Part shown: positions 17,372-25,329 of the stretch, one piece after another | Numbering within the stretch: position 1 is the stretch's first letter | Layout: each line of letters starts with the position of its first letter | Assembly (NCBI RefSeq): GCF_017873555.1 | Contig: NZ_JAGGKE010000011.1 | Coordinates: 1-64,000, forward strand | DNA from: Halorubrum trapanicum | Lineage (GTDB): Archaea; Halobacteriota; Halobacteria; Halobacteriales; Haloferacaceae | Reading direction: 5' to 3' | DNA: 64,000 nucleotides | Translations under genes and position numbers: made by a program | The notes under the pieces: model-generated | Told to the model about the DNA's origin: nothing | Seen by the model: only the letters and a program-made list of their open reading frames with translations | The model's database searches: none

Positions 17372-17911
17372 ATGGCCGAATCGAACTCCGAACCGTGGAC
17401 GGTGCACATGAGCGGGCGTGAGCGCGTCCGGCACGTCGCGGAGCTGTTGGACGAGCCGACGCCGGTACAGGAAATCGCAGACCGGGCGGACGTCTCGCGC
17501 GCGACGGCCGACGATGAACTCCGTCGACTGGAGAGCGACGACTGGGTGACTGAGACGACCGTCGACGGGACGAAAGCCTACGACCTGAACCCCGTGCGGA
17601 TGCTCTTCGACGAGGTGACGGACCTGATTGAATCCCACTCGCGTGAGGAACTGGAGCGTCGACTCACGGGGCTGAAGGCGGAACAGGAAGAGCTGGCGGC
17701 GGAGTACGACGTCGGCTCACTCGACGAGTTCCGGGAACGCCTCGCTGACGAGGAGCTCTCGGCCGCGGAACTCCGCGAGCGTCGCAACGCGATCGCCACG
17801 TGGGAGGCGATCAACACGGAACTCGGGCTCGTGAAACACGCCCTCCAGCTGTACGATGACGTTCTCGAACTCGCCTCGCCGCGGACTGACTCTCCCTCGA
17901 CGCTCGCCTAA
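17372..17911 (+). CDS. Winged-helix DNA-binding protein, probable antitoxin/regulator
   Basis: The 179-residue protein has an N-terminal winged helix-turn-helix (about 14-70: RERVRHVAELLDEPTPVQEI, then ADRADVSRATADDELRRL) and a long alpha-helical C-terminal half. It resembles the haloarchaeal DUF7342/ArsR-like group. Its stop overlaps the start of the next gene by one base, so the two are coupled. This pair, AT-richer upstream DNA and a tRNA 3'-end duplication 60 bp beyond suggest a mobile toxin-antitoxin-like cassette in which this protein represses the operon. That role is inferred. Confidence 0.7.
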   Translation: MAESNSEPWTVHMSGRERVRHVAELLDEPTPVQEIADRADVSRATADDELRRLESDDWVTETTVDGTKAYDLNPVRMLFDEVTDLIESHSREELERRLTGLKAEQEELAAEYDVGSLDEFRERLADEELSAAELRERRNAIATWEAINTELGLVKHALQLYDDVLELASPRTDSPSTLA

Positions 17912-18420
17912 TGGTCGTTTTTCTCGCTGACCGGACGAACCTACAGAGCAAGCGGCTCCACGGCCGCATCGGGAACCGGCTCAACGGCAAGTTCGACAAC
18001 GTCCGACGGAGACGTGCCGAGCCGCGCGAAGCGGGCCCGTACCGTGTCGTCGCCGACGTGAATCCGCGGCAGTTCTTGGACGACGACGAGTACCCGGTGA
18101 CGGCTGCGCGGATCGAGATCGGGTTTCAATTGCACACTGGTGAGCCGCACGAGTACTACTGGTTCAACTGGATCGAGCCGGACCGAAGTCTGTTGGTGGG
18201 TTGGCATCAGGACGACACGCACGATGACCTCGGTCCGATCCATCTGCAGGTCAACGACGGTGCGACGCCCGTCGCGCACGAACCGGCGGGGTTCATCGAC
18301 TCACATCCGCTGGACGTCGTCGAGCGACGCCTCGACTCGCTTCGAGATGCCGTCCTCACGGTCGAGTGGGACCGGGAACGCCCCGTCGGTCTCGATCTCG
18401 CTGCGCTCCCGAACGGGTAG
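17911..18420 (+). CDS. Predicted toxin-like partner protein (DUF6516-like)
   Basis: This 169-residue soluble protein starts at the last base of the preceding stop codon. Its central segment, with VTAARIEIGFQ, HEYYWFNWIEPDR and a Trp-His-Gln-Asp-Asp-containing stretch near residue 100, resembles the DUF6516 family, which is encoded next to helix-turn-helix genes in archaea and cyanobacteria and is thought to be a toxin. I could not check this by profile search. The N-terminus is basic, unusual for this genome. If the match is wrong it is simply a gene paired with a regulator. Confidence 0.55.
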   Translation: MVVFLADRTNLQSKRLHGRIGNRLNGKFDNVRRRRAEPREAGPYRVVADVNPRQFLDDDEYPVTAARIEIGFQLHTGEPHEYYWFNWIEPDRSLLVGWHQDDTHDDLGPIHLQVNDGATPVAHEPAGFIDSHPLDVVERRLDSLRDAVLTVEWDRERPVGLDLAALPNG

Positions 18421-18480
18421 GTCCGGTGGGGTCCGCACGGCGTCGTTTTCTCAACGTTCGCTCCGCTCACCGTCTCGAAA

Positions 18481-18502
18481 TATGCCGCCTCCCCGATTTG
18501 AA
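18481..18502. repeat. Duplicated 3' end of tRNA-Phe, possible att-site remnant
   Basis: The 22 bases 18481-18502 are identical to 18622-18643, which form the 3' end (T arm and acceptor strand) of the tRNA-Phe gene plus the next base. The copies are direct repeats 141 bp apart. A duplicated tRNA 3' end just beyond the intact gene is the normal trace left by a tRNA-targeting integrase. The bases between also form an inverted repeat (18492-18501 with about 18554-18563). No integrase gene is seen, so this would be a scar. Confidence 0.7.
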
Positions 18503-18622
18503 CTCGCCGAGACGCTCGCCCTCGCCCCGCTCGCGCTCGCGACTCGTCTGCTCAAATCGGGTCGGGAGCATTTTCGCTGCTCACGACTCGGTCGCTGCGC
18601 TCCCTGTAGGTTCGCAGGAAAA

Positions 18623-18696
18623 TGCCGCCTCCCCGATTTGAACGGGGGACAGCTCGATCTTCAGTCGAGTGCTCTCCCAGTCTGAGCTAAGGCGGC
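18623..18696 (-). tRNA. tRNA-Phe (GAA)
   Basis: On the minus strand the acceptor arms GCCGCCT and AGGCGGC pair over 7 bp, the T arm reads GTTCAAAT between paired CCCC and GGGG, and the anticodon loop CTGAAGA gives anticodon GAA. The gene has no visible intron and no encoded CCA. Its last 21 bases plus one recur at 18481-18502, marking the locus as a probable integration site. Confidence 0.95.
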
Positions 18697-18999
18697 TCGC
18701 ACTCGCACCAACGCCGATTCGAGACAAAAGGATTTCGAAAGGCCGCGGGCGGACGCCGCCGGTCGACGTCTCGCCCCGCCCGCGTCGCTCGAATCCGGGT
18801 CGCGCGGTCCGGGACCGCTCCTCGGTATCGGACGATATCCCCGCCGAGAAGGTCGCCGAGGCGATCCGCGAGCGACGCGCCTGACCGCCCGGCGAGGACG
18901 ACCCGGCGCTTCACCGCCCGAGGTGTGACGTTTTTATGCGCCCGCGGCGAACCGAGTGGCAAATGGATCGAGTACGCGCGCCCGGGTCCGGGCGAGGTG
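18697..18999. other. Intergenic region with promoter for the methyltransferase gene
   Basis: About 300 bases without a supported gene. A TATA-like TTTTTATGC at 18931-18939 lies about 65 bases before the methyltransferase ATG, implying a short leader. The rest is GC-rich and shows no RNA structure or repeat that I can support. Confidence 0.5.
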
Positions 19000-20184
19000 A
19001 TGTCGGTGGGTGCTGACGGCGATTCCGTCTCCGAGTCGGACGCCCCGACCGAAGCGAGCGCCGACGCCCCGGTCGTCGCCGGCTTCTTCTCCGGCTGCGG
19101 CGGTCTCGACCTGGGCTTCGAGCGGGCCGGCTTCGACGTGGCCCTCGGGAGCGACCAGTGGGAGCCGGCCGCCGAGACCTACCGCCGCAACTTCTCCGAC
19201 GTGGAGTTCATCGAGGAGGACGTCCGCGAGCTCGACGCCCCGGCGATCCGCGCCGCCGTCGAGCGCGCCGGCCACGACCCCGACGGGATCGACGTGGTGA
19301 TCGGCGGGCCGCCCTGTCAGGGGTTCAGCCGGCTCAACAACGAGCAGATCGAGCTGGACGAGATGGAGAAGGACCGCCGGAACACCCTCTTCGAGGAGTT
19401 CCTCCGGGTCGTCTCCGTCCTCGAACCGCAGCTCGTGTTGATGGAGAACGTCCGCGACCTGATCAACCGCCAGACCAGCGACGACCGGTACGTGAAGGAC
19501 CTCATCGTCGACGAGTTCGCGGCCCACGGCTACAAGTGCGAGTACCGGGTGCTGGAGGCCGAACAGTACGGCGTCCCCCAGAAGCGCCGCCGGATCTTCT
19601 TCATGGGCACCGACCGCGACGTGCCGATCCGGTTCCCCGAGCCGACGACCCCCGAGGGGCACTGGCGCACCGCGGGCGAGGCGCTCGCGGACGCGAGCGA
19701 CGACCTCCCGAACATGACGTACGCGAACACCCAAGAGAAGACGCTCGAACGCATCCGCCACGTTCCCCCGGGCGGCTACTACCGCGACCTCCCCGACCGG
19801 CTGAAGACGAAGAAGTACCAGTGCGACTGCGAGGACACCGACACCTGCCCGCACGAGCCGGAGATCGTCAAGCGCTACGGCACGTACCTCCGCCGGCTCC
19901 ACCCCGACGAGCCGTCGCTGACGGTGAGCACGAACGTCTTCATCCACCCGAGCGAGGACCGATACCTCACGCCCCGCGAGATGGCGCGGCTCCAGACGTT
20001 TCCCGACGACTTCGCGTTCGAGGGGACGAAGACCGACGTGCTGAAACAGATCGGCAACGCGGTCCCCGTCCGACTCGGCGAGGAACTGGCGACCCAGCTC
20101 TTAGAGTACTTCCCCGAGATTCGGGACGCGCCCCCCGCCGACCCCGACGTGTACGAACAGCAGTCGCTGACTGACTTGGCTTGA
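19000..20184 (+). CDS. DNA (cytosine-5-)-methyltransferase, orphan
   Basis: This 394-residue protein carries the C5-methyltransferase motifs in order: FSGCGGLDLGF (motif I, 30-40), GGPPCQGFSR (motif IV, catalytic Cys106), LMENVRDL (motif VI), EQYGVPQKRRR (motif VIII, 189-198) and QIGNAVP (motif X, about 350-356). The target-recognition region (about 215-320) contains a Cys/His cluster (Cys275, Cys277, Cys283, His285) that could bind zinc. No restriction enzyme gene is next to it, so it is either an orphan epigenetic or immigration-control enzyme or a relic of an R-M system. It sits between two tRNA genes and repeat copy B. Confidence 0.93.
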   Translation: MSVGADGDSVSESDAPTEASADAPVVAGFFSGCGGLDLGFERAGFDVALGSDQWEPAAETYRRNFSDVEFIEEDVRELDAPAIRAAVERAGHDPDGIDVVIGGPPCQGFSRLNNEQIELDEMEKDRRNTLFEEFLRVVSVLEPQLVLMENVRDLINRQTSDDRYVKDLIVDEFAAHGYKCEYRVLEAEQYGVPQKRRRIFFMGTDRDVPIRFPEPTTPEGHWRTAGEALADASDDLPNMTYANTQEKTLERIRHVPPGGYYRDLPDRLKTKKYQCDCEDTDTCPHEPEIVKRYGTYLRRLHPDEPSLTVSTNVFIHPSEDRYLTPREMARLQTFPDDFAFEGTKTDVLKQIGNAVPVRLGEELATQLLEYFPEIRDAPPADPDVYEQQSLTDLA

Positions 20185-20258
20185 GACGTTTAAATATCGT
20201 TGCGGGCGTCGTCAACGGTCGACGGTGTGGAAAAGGCTTCTAACGCCTCTGTCGCTCG

Positions 20259-20552
20259 CTTATAATTGGTCGACCGCGGATCGAGCGAGACTACCTCCAA
20301 AGCCCCAGCCGCGAGGGCGGCGCACACTCGTTGCGCTCCTCGCTCGCGTTGCTCGCTGCGGTGCTTACCTCGTCTGCGCCGCCCTCGCGGCTGCCCCTTT
20401 GAGTCCCACCCCGCTCCGCACAGCACCGCACCTCTTACCTCCCCAGCCTCGTCAGTCGCCTCCGCTTTGCTCCGGCGACTGACTCCCTCGCGCGCGCTGC
20501 TCGGCCGCGACGCGGCCTCGCAGGCACGCGCCGCCGCCCATCAGTTTATAAG
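20259..20552. repeat. Structured dispersed repeat, copy B
   Basis: This 294-bp copy starts at CTTATAA (20259-20265) and ends at TTTATAAG (20545-20552). Hairpin 1 is an uninterrupted 18-bp stem whose core GCCGCGAGGGCGGCGC (20309-20324) pairs with 20376-20391. Hairpin 2 is a 10-bp perfect stem (20451-20460 with 20474-20483) with a loop like that of copy A. Hairpin 3 spans 20490-20531. A further TTTATAAGATATA lies at 20578-20590. The copy lies between the convergent methyltransferase and tRNA-Pro genes. It encodes no credible protein. Confidence 0.85.
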
Positions 20553-20629
20553 CAGTCGCTGCCGTCGTTCACCACTGTTTATAAGATATATGTCATGTCA
20601 TTCTATAGCGCCCCAATCGACCGTTAGAA

Positions 20630-20700
20630 TGGGGCCGCTGAGAGTCGAACTCAGGTCCACTGCACCCAAGGCAGCGAGGATACCACTACCCCACGGCCCC
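20630..20700 (-). tRNA. tRNA-Pro (TGG)
   Basis: On the minus strand the acceptor arms GGGGCCG and CGGCCCC pair, the T arm holds GTTCGACTC, and the anticodon loop CTTGGGT gives anticodon TGG (proline). No intron or CCA is encoded. The gene runs toward repeat copy B, whose right end lies 78 bp past the tRNA 3' end. Confidence 0.95.
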
Positions 20701-20773
20701 GCGCCTATACGTACCCGCATCGACCGCTAAAGGGTTTCGTTGCGCTCCGCGCCGCGGTCGACCGCAGCCGCCC

Positions 20774-22828
20774 TCACTCCTCGTCGTCGCGCCGTTCGAG
20801 GTCGGCGACGATGTCGTAGGGGTCGGTCCCCTTCCGGACCGAATCGAGGATGAAGAACGCCTCGTCGGGGGCGAGGAAGTGTCTGGTGACCCCGCGGCCG
20901 AGCGGCGTGGGTTCGAAGCCGTCGATGAAGTTCCACTCCAGCAGCTTCCCGAGCGCGTGCTTGGTGGGAACTTCGCCGATCATGCGGTCGTTGAGGCGCT
21001 TGGCCTTCTTGCCGGCCACGACGACGTTCGCGAGCGTCTCCTCGGCGGCCGCGGTCTCGTCGTAGTGGGTCGCCACGTCCTCCATCTCGCCTTTCAGCAG
21101 GGTGAACGCCACCTCGTCTTCCGTGCGGTCCATCGAGCCGTGGTAGACGCCGTCCGGCTCGACGAGGAGGTAGACGCGGCCGCGGTCGTGGTAGTCCGGG
21201 CGGCCGGCCCGGCCGAGCATCTGGGAGAACTCCTGGACCGAGAGCCACTCGATCCCCATCGCCAGCGAGTCGAAGATCACCTGCGAGGCGGGGAAGTCGA
21301 CCCCGGCCGCCAGCGCCGCGGTGGTGACGACCGCCGAGAGGTCCTGGTTCCCGAACATGCGCTCGACCTTCTTCCGCCGGCCGTAGTCGAGTCCGGCGTG
21401 GTACGGCGCGGAGTCGTACCGGAGCTTCCGGCTGATCTCGTGGCAGCGCCGCCGCGAGTTCGTGAAGATGATCGTCTGCCCGCGGTACCCCTTCGACGAT
21501 TTCGTGTCGAACTCGCGTTTCACGAGCTTGTCGGCGATCTGCGCCTTCTCCCGGCTGTCCGCGAACGTGACGTGGCGCTCGATGGGGACGGGGCGCTCCT
21601 CGTACTCGATGAGCGTCGCCCGGAGGCGCTCCGCGAGCCACTCGGGGTTCCCGACCGTCGCCGAGAGGTAGACGAACTGCGTGCCGTCGTACCCCGCGTG
21701 CGTCTCCATCCGGTTCTCGCTGTAGTACTTCAGCCGCGAGATGAGGCCGTCGAGGCGGTGGCCGCGCTCGCCCTCCTTCAACGTGTGGACCTCGTCGATG
21801 ACGACCGTTCCCACGTCGCCCAGGTCCTTCCCGGTCCGGAGCGCGTGGTCGATCCCCTCGTAGGTCCCGACGATCACGTCGGCGTGCGGGTCGAAGCGGT
21901 TGCCGTCGTCGTTCACCCGCGAGGAGCCGACGCGGATGGAGACGTCCAGCAGGTCGCCGTAGCGGTCCTCGAAGTCCTCGTGCTTCTGGTTGGCGAGCGC
22001 GACGAGCGGGACCAAGAAGAGCAGCTTCCCGTCCCCCTTCAGCGCGCGGTCGATCCCCGTCAGCTCGCCGACGAGCGTCTTCCCGGTCGCGGTCGCGCTC
22101 ACGACGAGCTGGTCGTTCCCGTCGAGCAGGCCGTTCCGCACGGAGAGGCTCTGGACCGGGAGCAGCTCCTCGAACCTGCCTTGGAGGTGCGAAGAGAGGT
22201 CCGGGTGGAGGTCGAGGTCCTCGGTCCGGACCGGCGAGACGTCGTCGACGTTCGCCGACACCTCGTCGTACTTCGTGAGGTCGGGGTCGAGCCCGCCCTG
22301 AAGGAGGCTCACGATCCGGTCCAAGTCGCCCGACTCGTACAGCAGCTCTTCGAGGCGCTCCTCGGCCGCGCCCGTGAACTCGCCTTTGTACGACAGCTCC
22401 CGCTCCAGCTCCCGGCGGGCGCAGTCCCGGCAGATCAGCTCGCCGTTGTGTTCGATCGCGTCCTCCGAGGTGATCGGCCCGTACCGCCCGTCGCTCGCGC
22501 AGCGCCGGCAGGTCCGGACCGCCGTCGCCTCCAGCTGGTAGCCGTCGAGCATCTCCTTCAGCCGCGTCCGGTTCTCGGGGGTGGTCTGCTCGGAGATGCG
22601 GATGCGGTCGGCCGCCCGCGCGAGGTCGACGAACTCGTCGGGCTGACGCGGGTGGTCCTCGCCGTCGCGGATCACCCGGAACTTCCCCGGGCGCGGGCCG
22701 GCGGCGGTCTCCTTGAGCTCGAGCCGCCCGCGGAGCACGCGGTTGCCGTCGCGGTTCGCCACGACGGTGTAGTCGCTCCGCGACTCGTGGAGGAACAGCG
22801 TCTCGACCTCGGCCAGCTGCTGTGACAC
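20774..22828 (-). CDS. DEAD/DEAH-box (Ski2-like) helicase with N-terminal zinc finger
   Basis: The 684-residue protein has an N-terminal domain with a zinc knuckle (Cys107, Cys110, Cys133, Cys136), then two RecA-like lobes. The motifs are Walker A SATATGKTLV (about 244-253), DEVH (345-348), SAT in YLSATVGNP and motif VI QMLGRAGRPDYH. The C-terminus contains a winged-helix-like region. The arrangement fits a haloarchaeal Ski2/Hel308-related superfamily-2 helicase acting on RNA or branched DNA; which is not decided by sequence. The adjacent gene is rpl10e. Confidence 0.88.
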   Translation of the reverse strand: MSQQLAEVETLFLHESRSDYTVVANRDGNRVLRGRLELKETAAGPRPGKFRVIRDGEDHPRQPDEFVDLARAADRIRISEQTTPENRTRLKEMLDGYQLEATAVRTCRRCASDGRYGPITSEDAIEHNGELICRDCARRELERELSYKGEFTGAAEERLEELLYESGDLDRIVSLLQGGLDPDLTKYDEVSANVDDVSPVRTEDLDLHPDLSSHLQGRFEELLPVQSLSVRNGLLDGNDQLVVSATATGKTLVGELTGIDRALKGDGKLLFLVPLVALANQKHEDFEDRYGDLLDVSIRVGSSRVNDDGNRFDPHADVIVGTYEGIDHALRTGKDLGDVGTVVIDEVHTLKEGERGHRLDGLISRLKYYSENRMETHAGYDGTQFVYLSATVGNPEWLAERLRATLIEYEERPVPIERHVTFADSREKAQIADKLVKREFDTKSSKGYRGQTIIFTNSRRRCHEISRKLRYDSAPYHAGLDYGRRKKVERMFGNQDLSAVVTTAALAAGVDFPASQVIFDSLAMGIEWLSVQEFSQMLGRAGRPDYHDRGRVYLLVEPDGVYHGSMDRTEDEVAFTLLKGEMEDVATHYDETAAAEETLANVVVAGKKAKRLNDRMIGEVPTKHALGKLLEWNFIDGFEPTPLGRGVTRHFLAPDEAFFILDSVRKGTDPYDIVADLERRDDEE

Positions 22829-22975
22829 TGCCCGTCGGTACGCGAGGTAGGTATTTCAGGAGTTCGGCTCGGGGGTCGGTACCAGCGCGGCGCGCGCCAC
22901 GTGCGCGGCGCCGCGGCTACGCGGAGCGGTCGCGCGGAGAAGGACCCGCCTCGCGGACGGGGACGCGGTCGGTCG

Positions 22976-23506
22976 CTACGAGACGAGCAGCTCTTCGCCG
23001 CGGTCGACCGTGATCCGGCACGGCGGGGAGAGCTTGTTGTACGCGCGGCGGAACGCCTCCTTCACGACGGACGCCTGCTCGACGTCGCAGTACGCGGTGA
23101 AGACCACGTCGTCCTTGTTGAGTCGCGCGGCGGTGCCGACCGGCTTGCCGAACGCCTGCCGCATCCCGTCGGAGACGCGGTCCGCGCCGGCGCCGGTCGC
23201 CTGCTTGTTCTCCCGGATGACCTGGTGGGGGAACTTGCGGAGGGTCATCTTGTAGTTGCCCTCGCCCAGCTCCTTGATCAGGTGGCGGTTCGCCGAGAGG
23301 CGCGCGCTCTCTAAGGAGCCGTGTCGCACCTGAAGCTCCTCCTCGACGCGGAGGCTGATCTGGACGGGGTAGTCGTCCGGCTCCGCGGAGAGGTCGCCCA
23401 TGTTGTGCTGGGCGATCTTCGAGCCGGGGATGCCCGTGATGTACTCGCGGCGGGTGTACGACGGCTTGTCGATCGTCCGATACATAGAGGCGGGTTTGTC
23501 AGACAT
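22976..23506 (-). CDS. rpl10e: 50S ribosomal protein L10e (uL16)
   Basis: The 176-residue protein matches archaeal L10e over its full length: [20 protein letters not shown] at the N-terminus, [31 protein letters not shown] in the middle and a C-terminal [14 protein letters not shown]10e (uL16) binds 23S rRNA near the peptidyl transferase centre and the elongator tRNA. The start at 23506 is the family's conserved N-terminus; 44 further in-frame codons upstream are not protein-like. Confidence 0.97.
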   Translation of the reverse strand: MSDKPASMYRTIDKPSYTRREYITGIPGSKIAQHNMGDLSAEPDDYPVQISLRVEEELQVRHGSLESARLSANRHLIKELGEGNYKMTLRKFPHQVIRENKQATGAGADRVSDGMRQAFGKPVGTAARLNKDDVVFTAYCDVEQASVVKEAFRRAYNKLSPPCRITVDRGEELLVS

Positions 23507-23634
23507 GGCTACTTGTCCGATGTAGCCGCCGCTGCGGCGATAAAGCCTTCGATAGCGAGGCGTCTTCGTCGGCTCGTTCGGCGCCAGCGCCGGCGCTCCG
23601 CCGGATCGAGACCCGCGTTGACACGCCGCTCGCA

Positions 23635-24411
23635 TCACTCCGCCGGGGTCGGTTCGAGCGCGACGTGGTCGAACCTGCGGTCCGCGAGCCGCTCCGCGGC
23701 CCGGTCGGTGACCGACGGCGCGACGAGGATTCCGCGGACTGCGGGGGCGTCCTCGGCATCGCTCTCGTCATCGACTCCCAACTCCTCCTTGAGCGCCCGC
23801 ACGTACCGCGCGAGCTGCCCGACCGCGTCCGGGCCGACGCGGCGGCGCTTCAGTTCGACGACGACCGGGGTGTCGTCGGCGTCGACGCCGAAGATGTCCA
23901 TCGGGCCGGCGCTGGAGGGGCGTTCGGTTTCCCGGGGTTCGAACCCGGTCTCGACGAGGTCGGGGCGTTCCAGAATTCGGGTCCGGAGGTCCTCCTCGCT
24001 CCCGTGGAGTTCGAGGTCGCGGCCGCCCGTCACGGCCATCGCGGAGAGCTGGTGAACTCGCTCGAAGCGGACCGTCAGCGTCTCGTCGGGGTTGTCTCTG
24101 GTCGAGCGCACGCGGAGCCGCCCCTCGCGCACCGCGGCGTGATGCTCCGATCCCGGCGGCTGCCAGTTGACGGGCTGGCGCCCCTCGTCGGTGTGGACGA
24201 GGGCGGCGCCGTCGGGCTTCAACACGAGCAGTCGGTCGCCGGCGCCGAGGTCGGAGGCGGCGCGACCCTCGTAGCTGACCGTACAGCGGCCGAACACGCT
24301 GACGAGGTCGCCGCGCTCGAAGGCGTCCTCCAGCTCCCAGAGGGCTTCGCGGTGGCTCGGGTCGTGGACGCTCGTGACTGTCACTACTACTCGTATGTGA
24401 TTGTCGCTCAA
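23635..24411 (-). CDS. nucS: Endonuclease NucS/EndoMS (mismatch-specific)
   Basis: The 258-residue protein is collinear with NucS: an N-terminal DNA-binding/dimer domain with [20 protein letters not shown] and a C-terminal nuclease domain with the site [31 protein letters not shown]. In NucS/EndoMS these Asp, Glu and Lys residues bind metal and cut both strands at mismatches. The first codons are uncertain: a GTG about ten codons in, before TVTSVHDP, is an alternative start. A MutS gene is also present at 58441. Repeat copy C lies about 100 bp upstream. Confidence 0.92.
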   Translation of the reverse strand: MSDNHIRVVVTVTSVHDPSHREALWELEDAFERGDLVSVFGRCTVSYEGRAASDLGAGDRLLVLKPDGAALVHTDEGRQPVNWQPPGSEHHAAVREGRLRVRSTRDNPDETLTVRFERVHQLSAMAVTGGRDLELHGSEEDLRTRILERPDLVETGFEPRETERPSSAGPMDIFGVDADDTPVVVELKRRRVGPDAVGQLARYVRALKEELGVDDESDAEDAPAVRGILVAPSVTDRAAERLADRRFDHVALEPTPAE

Positions 24412-24509
24412 AAAGGGCGCGAGGGAGAGGTGTGTGGAGGTGGTCGGGTATACGTCGTTGTTGTCGACGATGGTGGAGCGCGCTACGGGATCGATGCTGC
24501 TGTCGACCG

Positions 24510-24800
24510 CTTATAAACCGTTCCTGCCGACGACTCGGTGAACTCCTCCAAAGCCCCAGCCGGCGAGGCGAGCGCACGCTCACTGCGGTCCTCAGTCGGT
24601 CGCTAGCGCTCCCTCCTTGCGGTCCTTGTGTCGCCTGCGCTCGCCTCGCCGGCTGCCCCTTTGAGTCCCACCCGACCGCACCGCCTCACACCTCCCCAGC
24701 CTCGTCGCTCGCACCTCGCACCGCTCGCGACTCCCTCGCGCGTGCGACTCGCGCCCTTCGGGCGCTCGTCGGCACGCGCCACTGTACTTCTACTTATAGA
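24510..24800. repeat. Structured dispersed repeat, copy C
   Basis: This 291-bp copy runs from CTTATAAA (24510-24517) to CTTATAG (24793-24799). Hairpin 1 pairs CAGCCGGCGAGGCGAGCGCA (24557-24576) perfectly with 24636-24655, 20 bp; the stem sequence differs from the other copies but both arms changed together. Hairpin 2 is reduced to GTCGC/GCGAC. Hairpin 3 (24738-24779) has inner stem GCGCCC/GGGCGC with a TTC loop. The element would lie about 25 bp past the ahcY stop if the IS-like insertion at 24805-25315 were removed. Confidence 0.85.
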
Positions 24801-24804
24801 GACT

Positions 24805-25315
24805 AGAAGGCGAATACACCCGCCTTCGGGCGGGTGATGAAGCCGACATGGTGGGAAGCAATCCACTAGTCGAATGTCTCTACCGAGTTTCACAGACGGA
24901 GATTTAACCGACAGGCCGCTCTATACGGAGCTAGGAATCGGTCGGAACGGAGCGGATTCCGAACCGTCCTTCGGAGGCGGCCTGTCCGCCCGCGTAACGA
25001 GGCAGTATCTGAAAGGGCAGTAGGTGAACGCTACATCCTCGAAGGGTGTGTCTGTGCCGACTGCTCAAAGCAAACTAGACGATACCCCCAAGTTCGTTGA
25101 TGCTTGCCGGCGTCCCCCTGGCAAAAACAACACTGGGACGCCGTACACGGTCGAGAATAGGGGTAACGGCCAGTTGGCATGGCCAGCAGTCCACCAGTCC
25201 GACACTGTGGGACTACCCGTGCCCGAAAGGTCTGGTAGTCAACTGACTGAACTGTAAACCTGAAACACCCACCGCTCGGGATTCCTCCGCGTTTACGCGG
25301 AGGAGGATGTCAAAA
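24805..25315. mobile_element. IS200/IS605-like remnant or non-autonomous derivative without transposase
   Basis: About 510 bp of AT-richer, non-coding DNA framed by two hairpins. The left hairpin is CACCCGCC/GGCGGGTG with loop TTCG (24817-24836). The right is CCTCCGCG/CGCGGAGG with loop TTTA (25284-25303), followed by ATGTCAA. Subterminal hairpins and an end near TCAA are features of haloarchaeal IS200/IS605 elements, which make no target duplication. No TnpA or TnpB reading frame is intact. The right half may preserve the TnpB-associated RNA region. Identification rests on the ends only. Confidence 0.5.
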
Positions 25316-25329
25316 AAGGCGCTGCTGCG

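Noticed and set aside
18669-18884. A 71-codon frame starting inside tRNA-Phe
   Set aside because: It begins within the tRNA gene and has Arg/Pro-rich sequence with no recognisable domain.
20879-22825. A 648-codon plus-strand frame opposite the helicase
   Set aside because: The minus-strand frame has complete helicase motifs. The plus-strand translation is low-complexity Val/Arg/Glu sequence, a shadow of codon bias.
25024-25257. A 77-codon frame in the IS-like remnant
   Set aside because: It has no TnpA or TnpB motif and composition unlike local genes. It is more likely non-coding element sequence.
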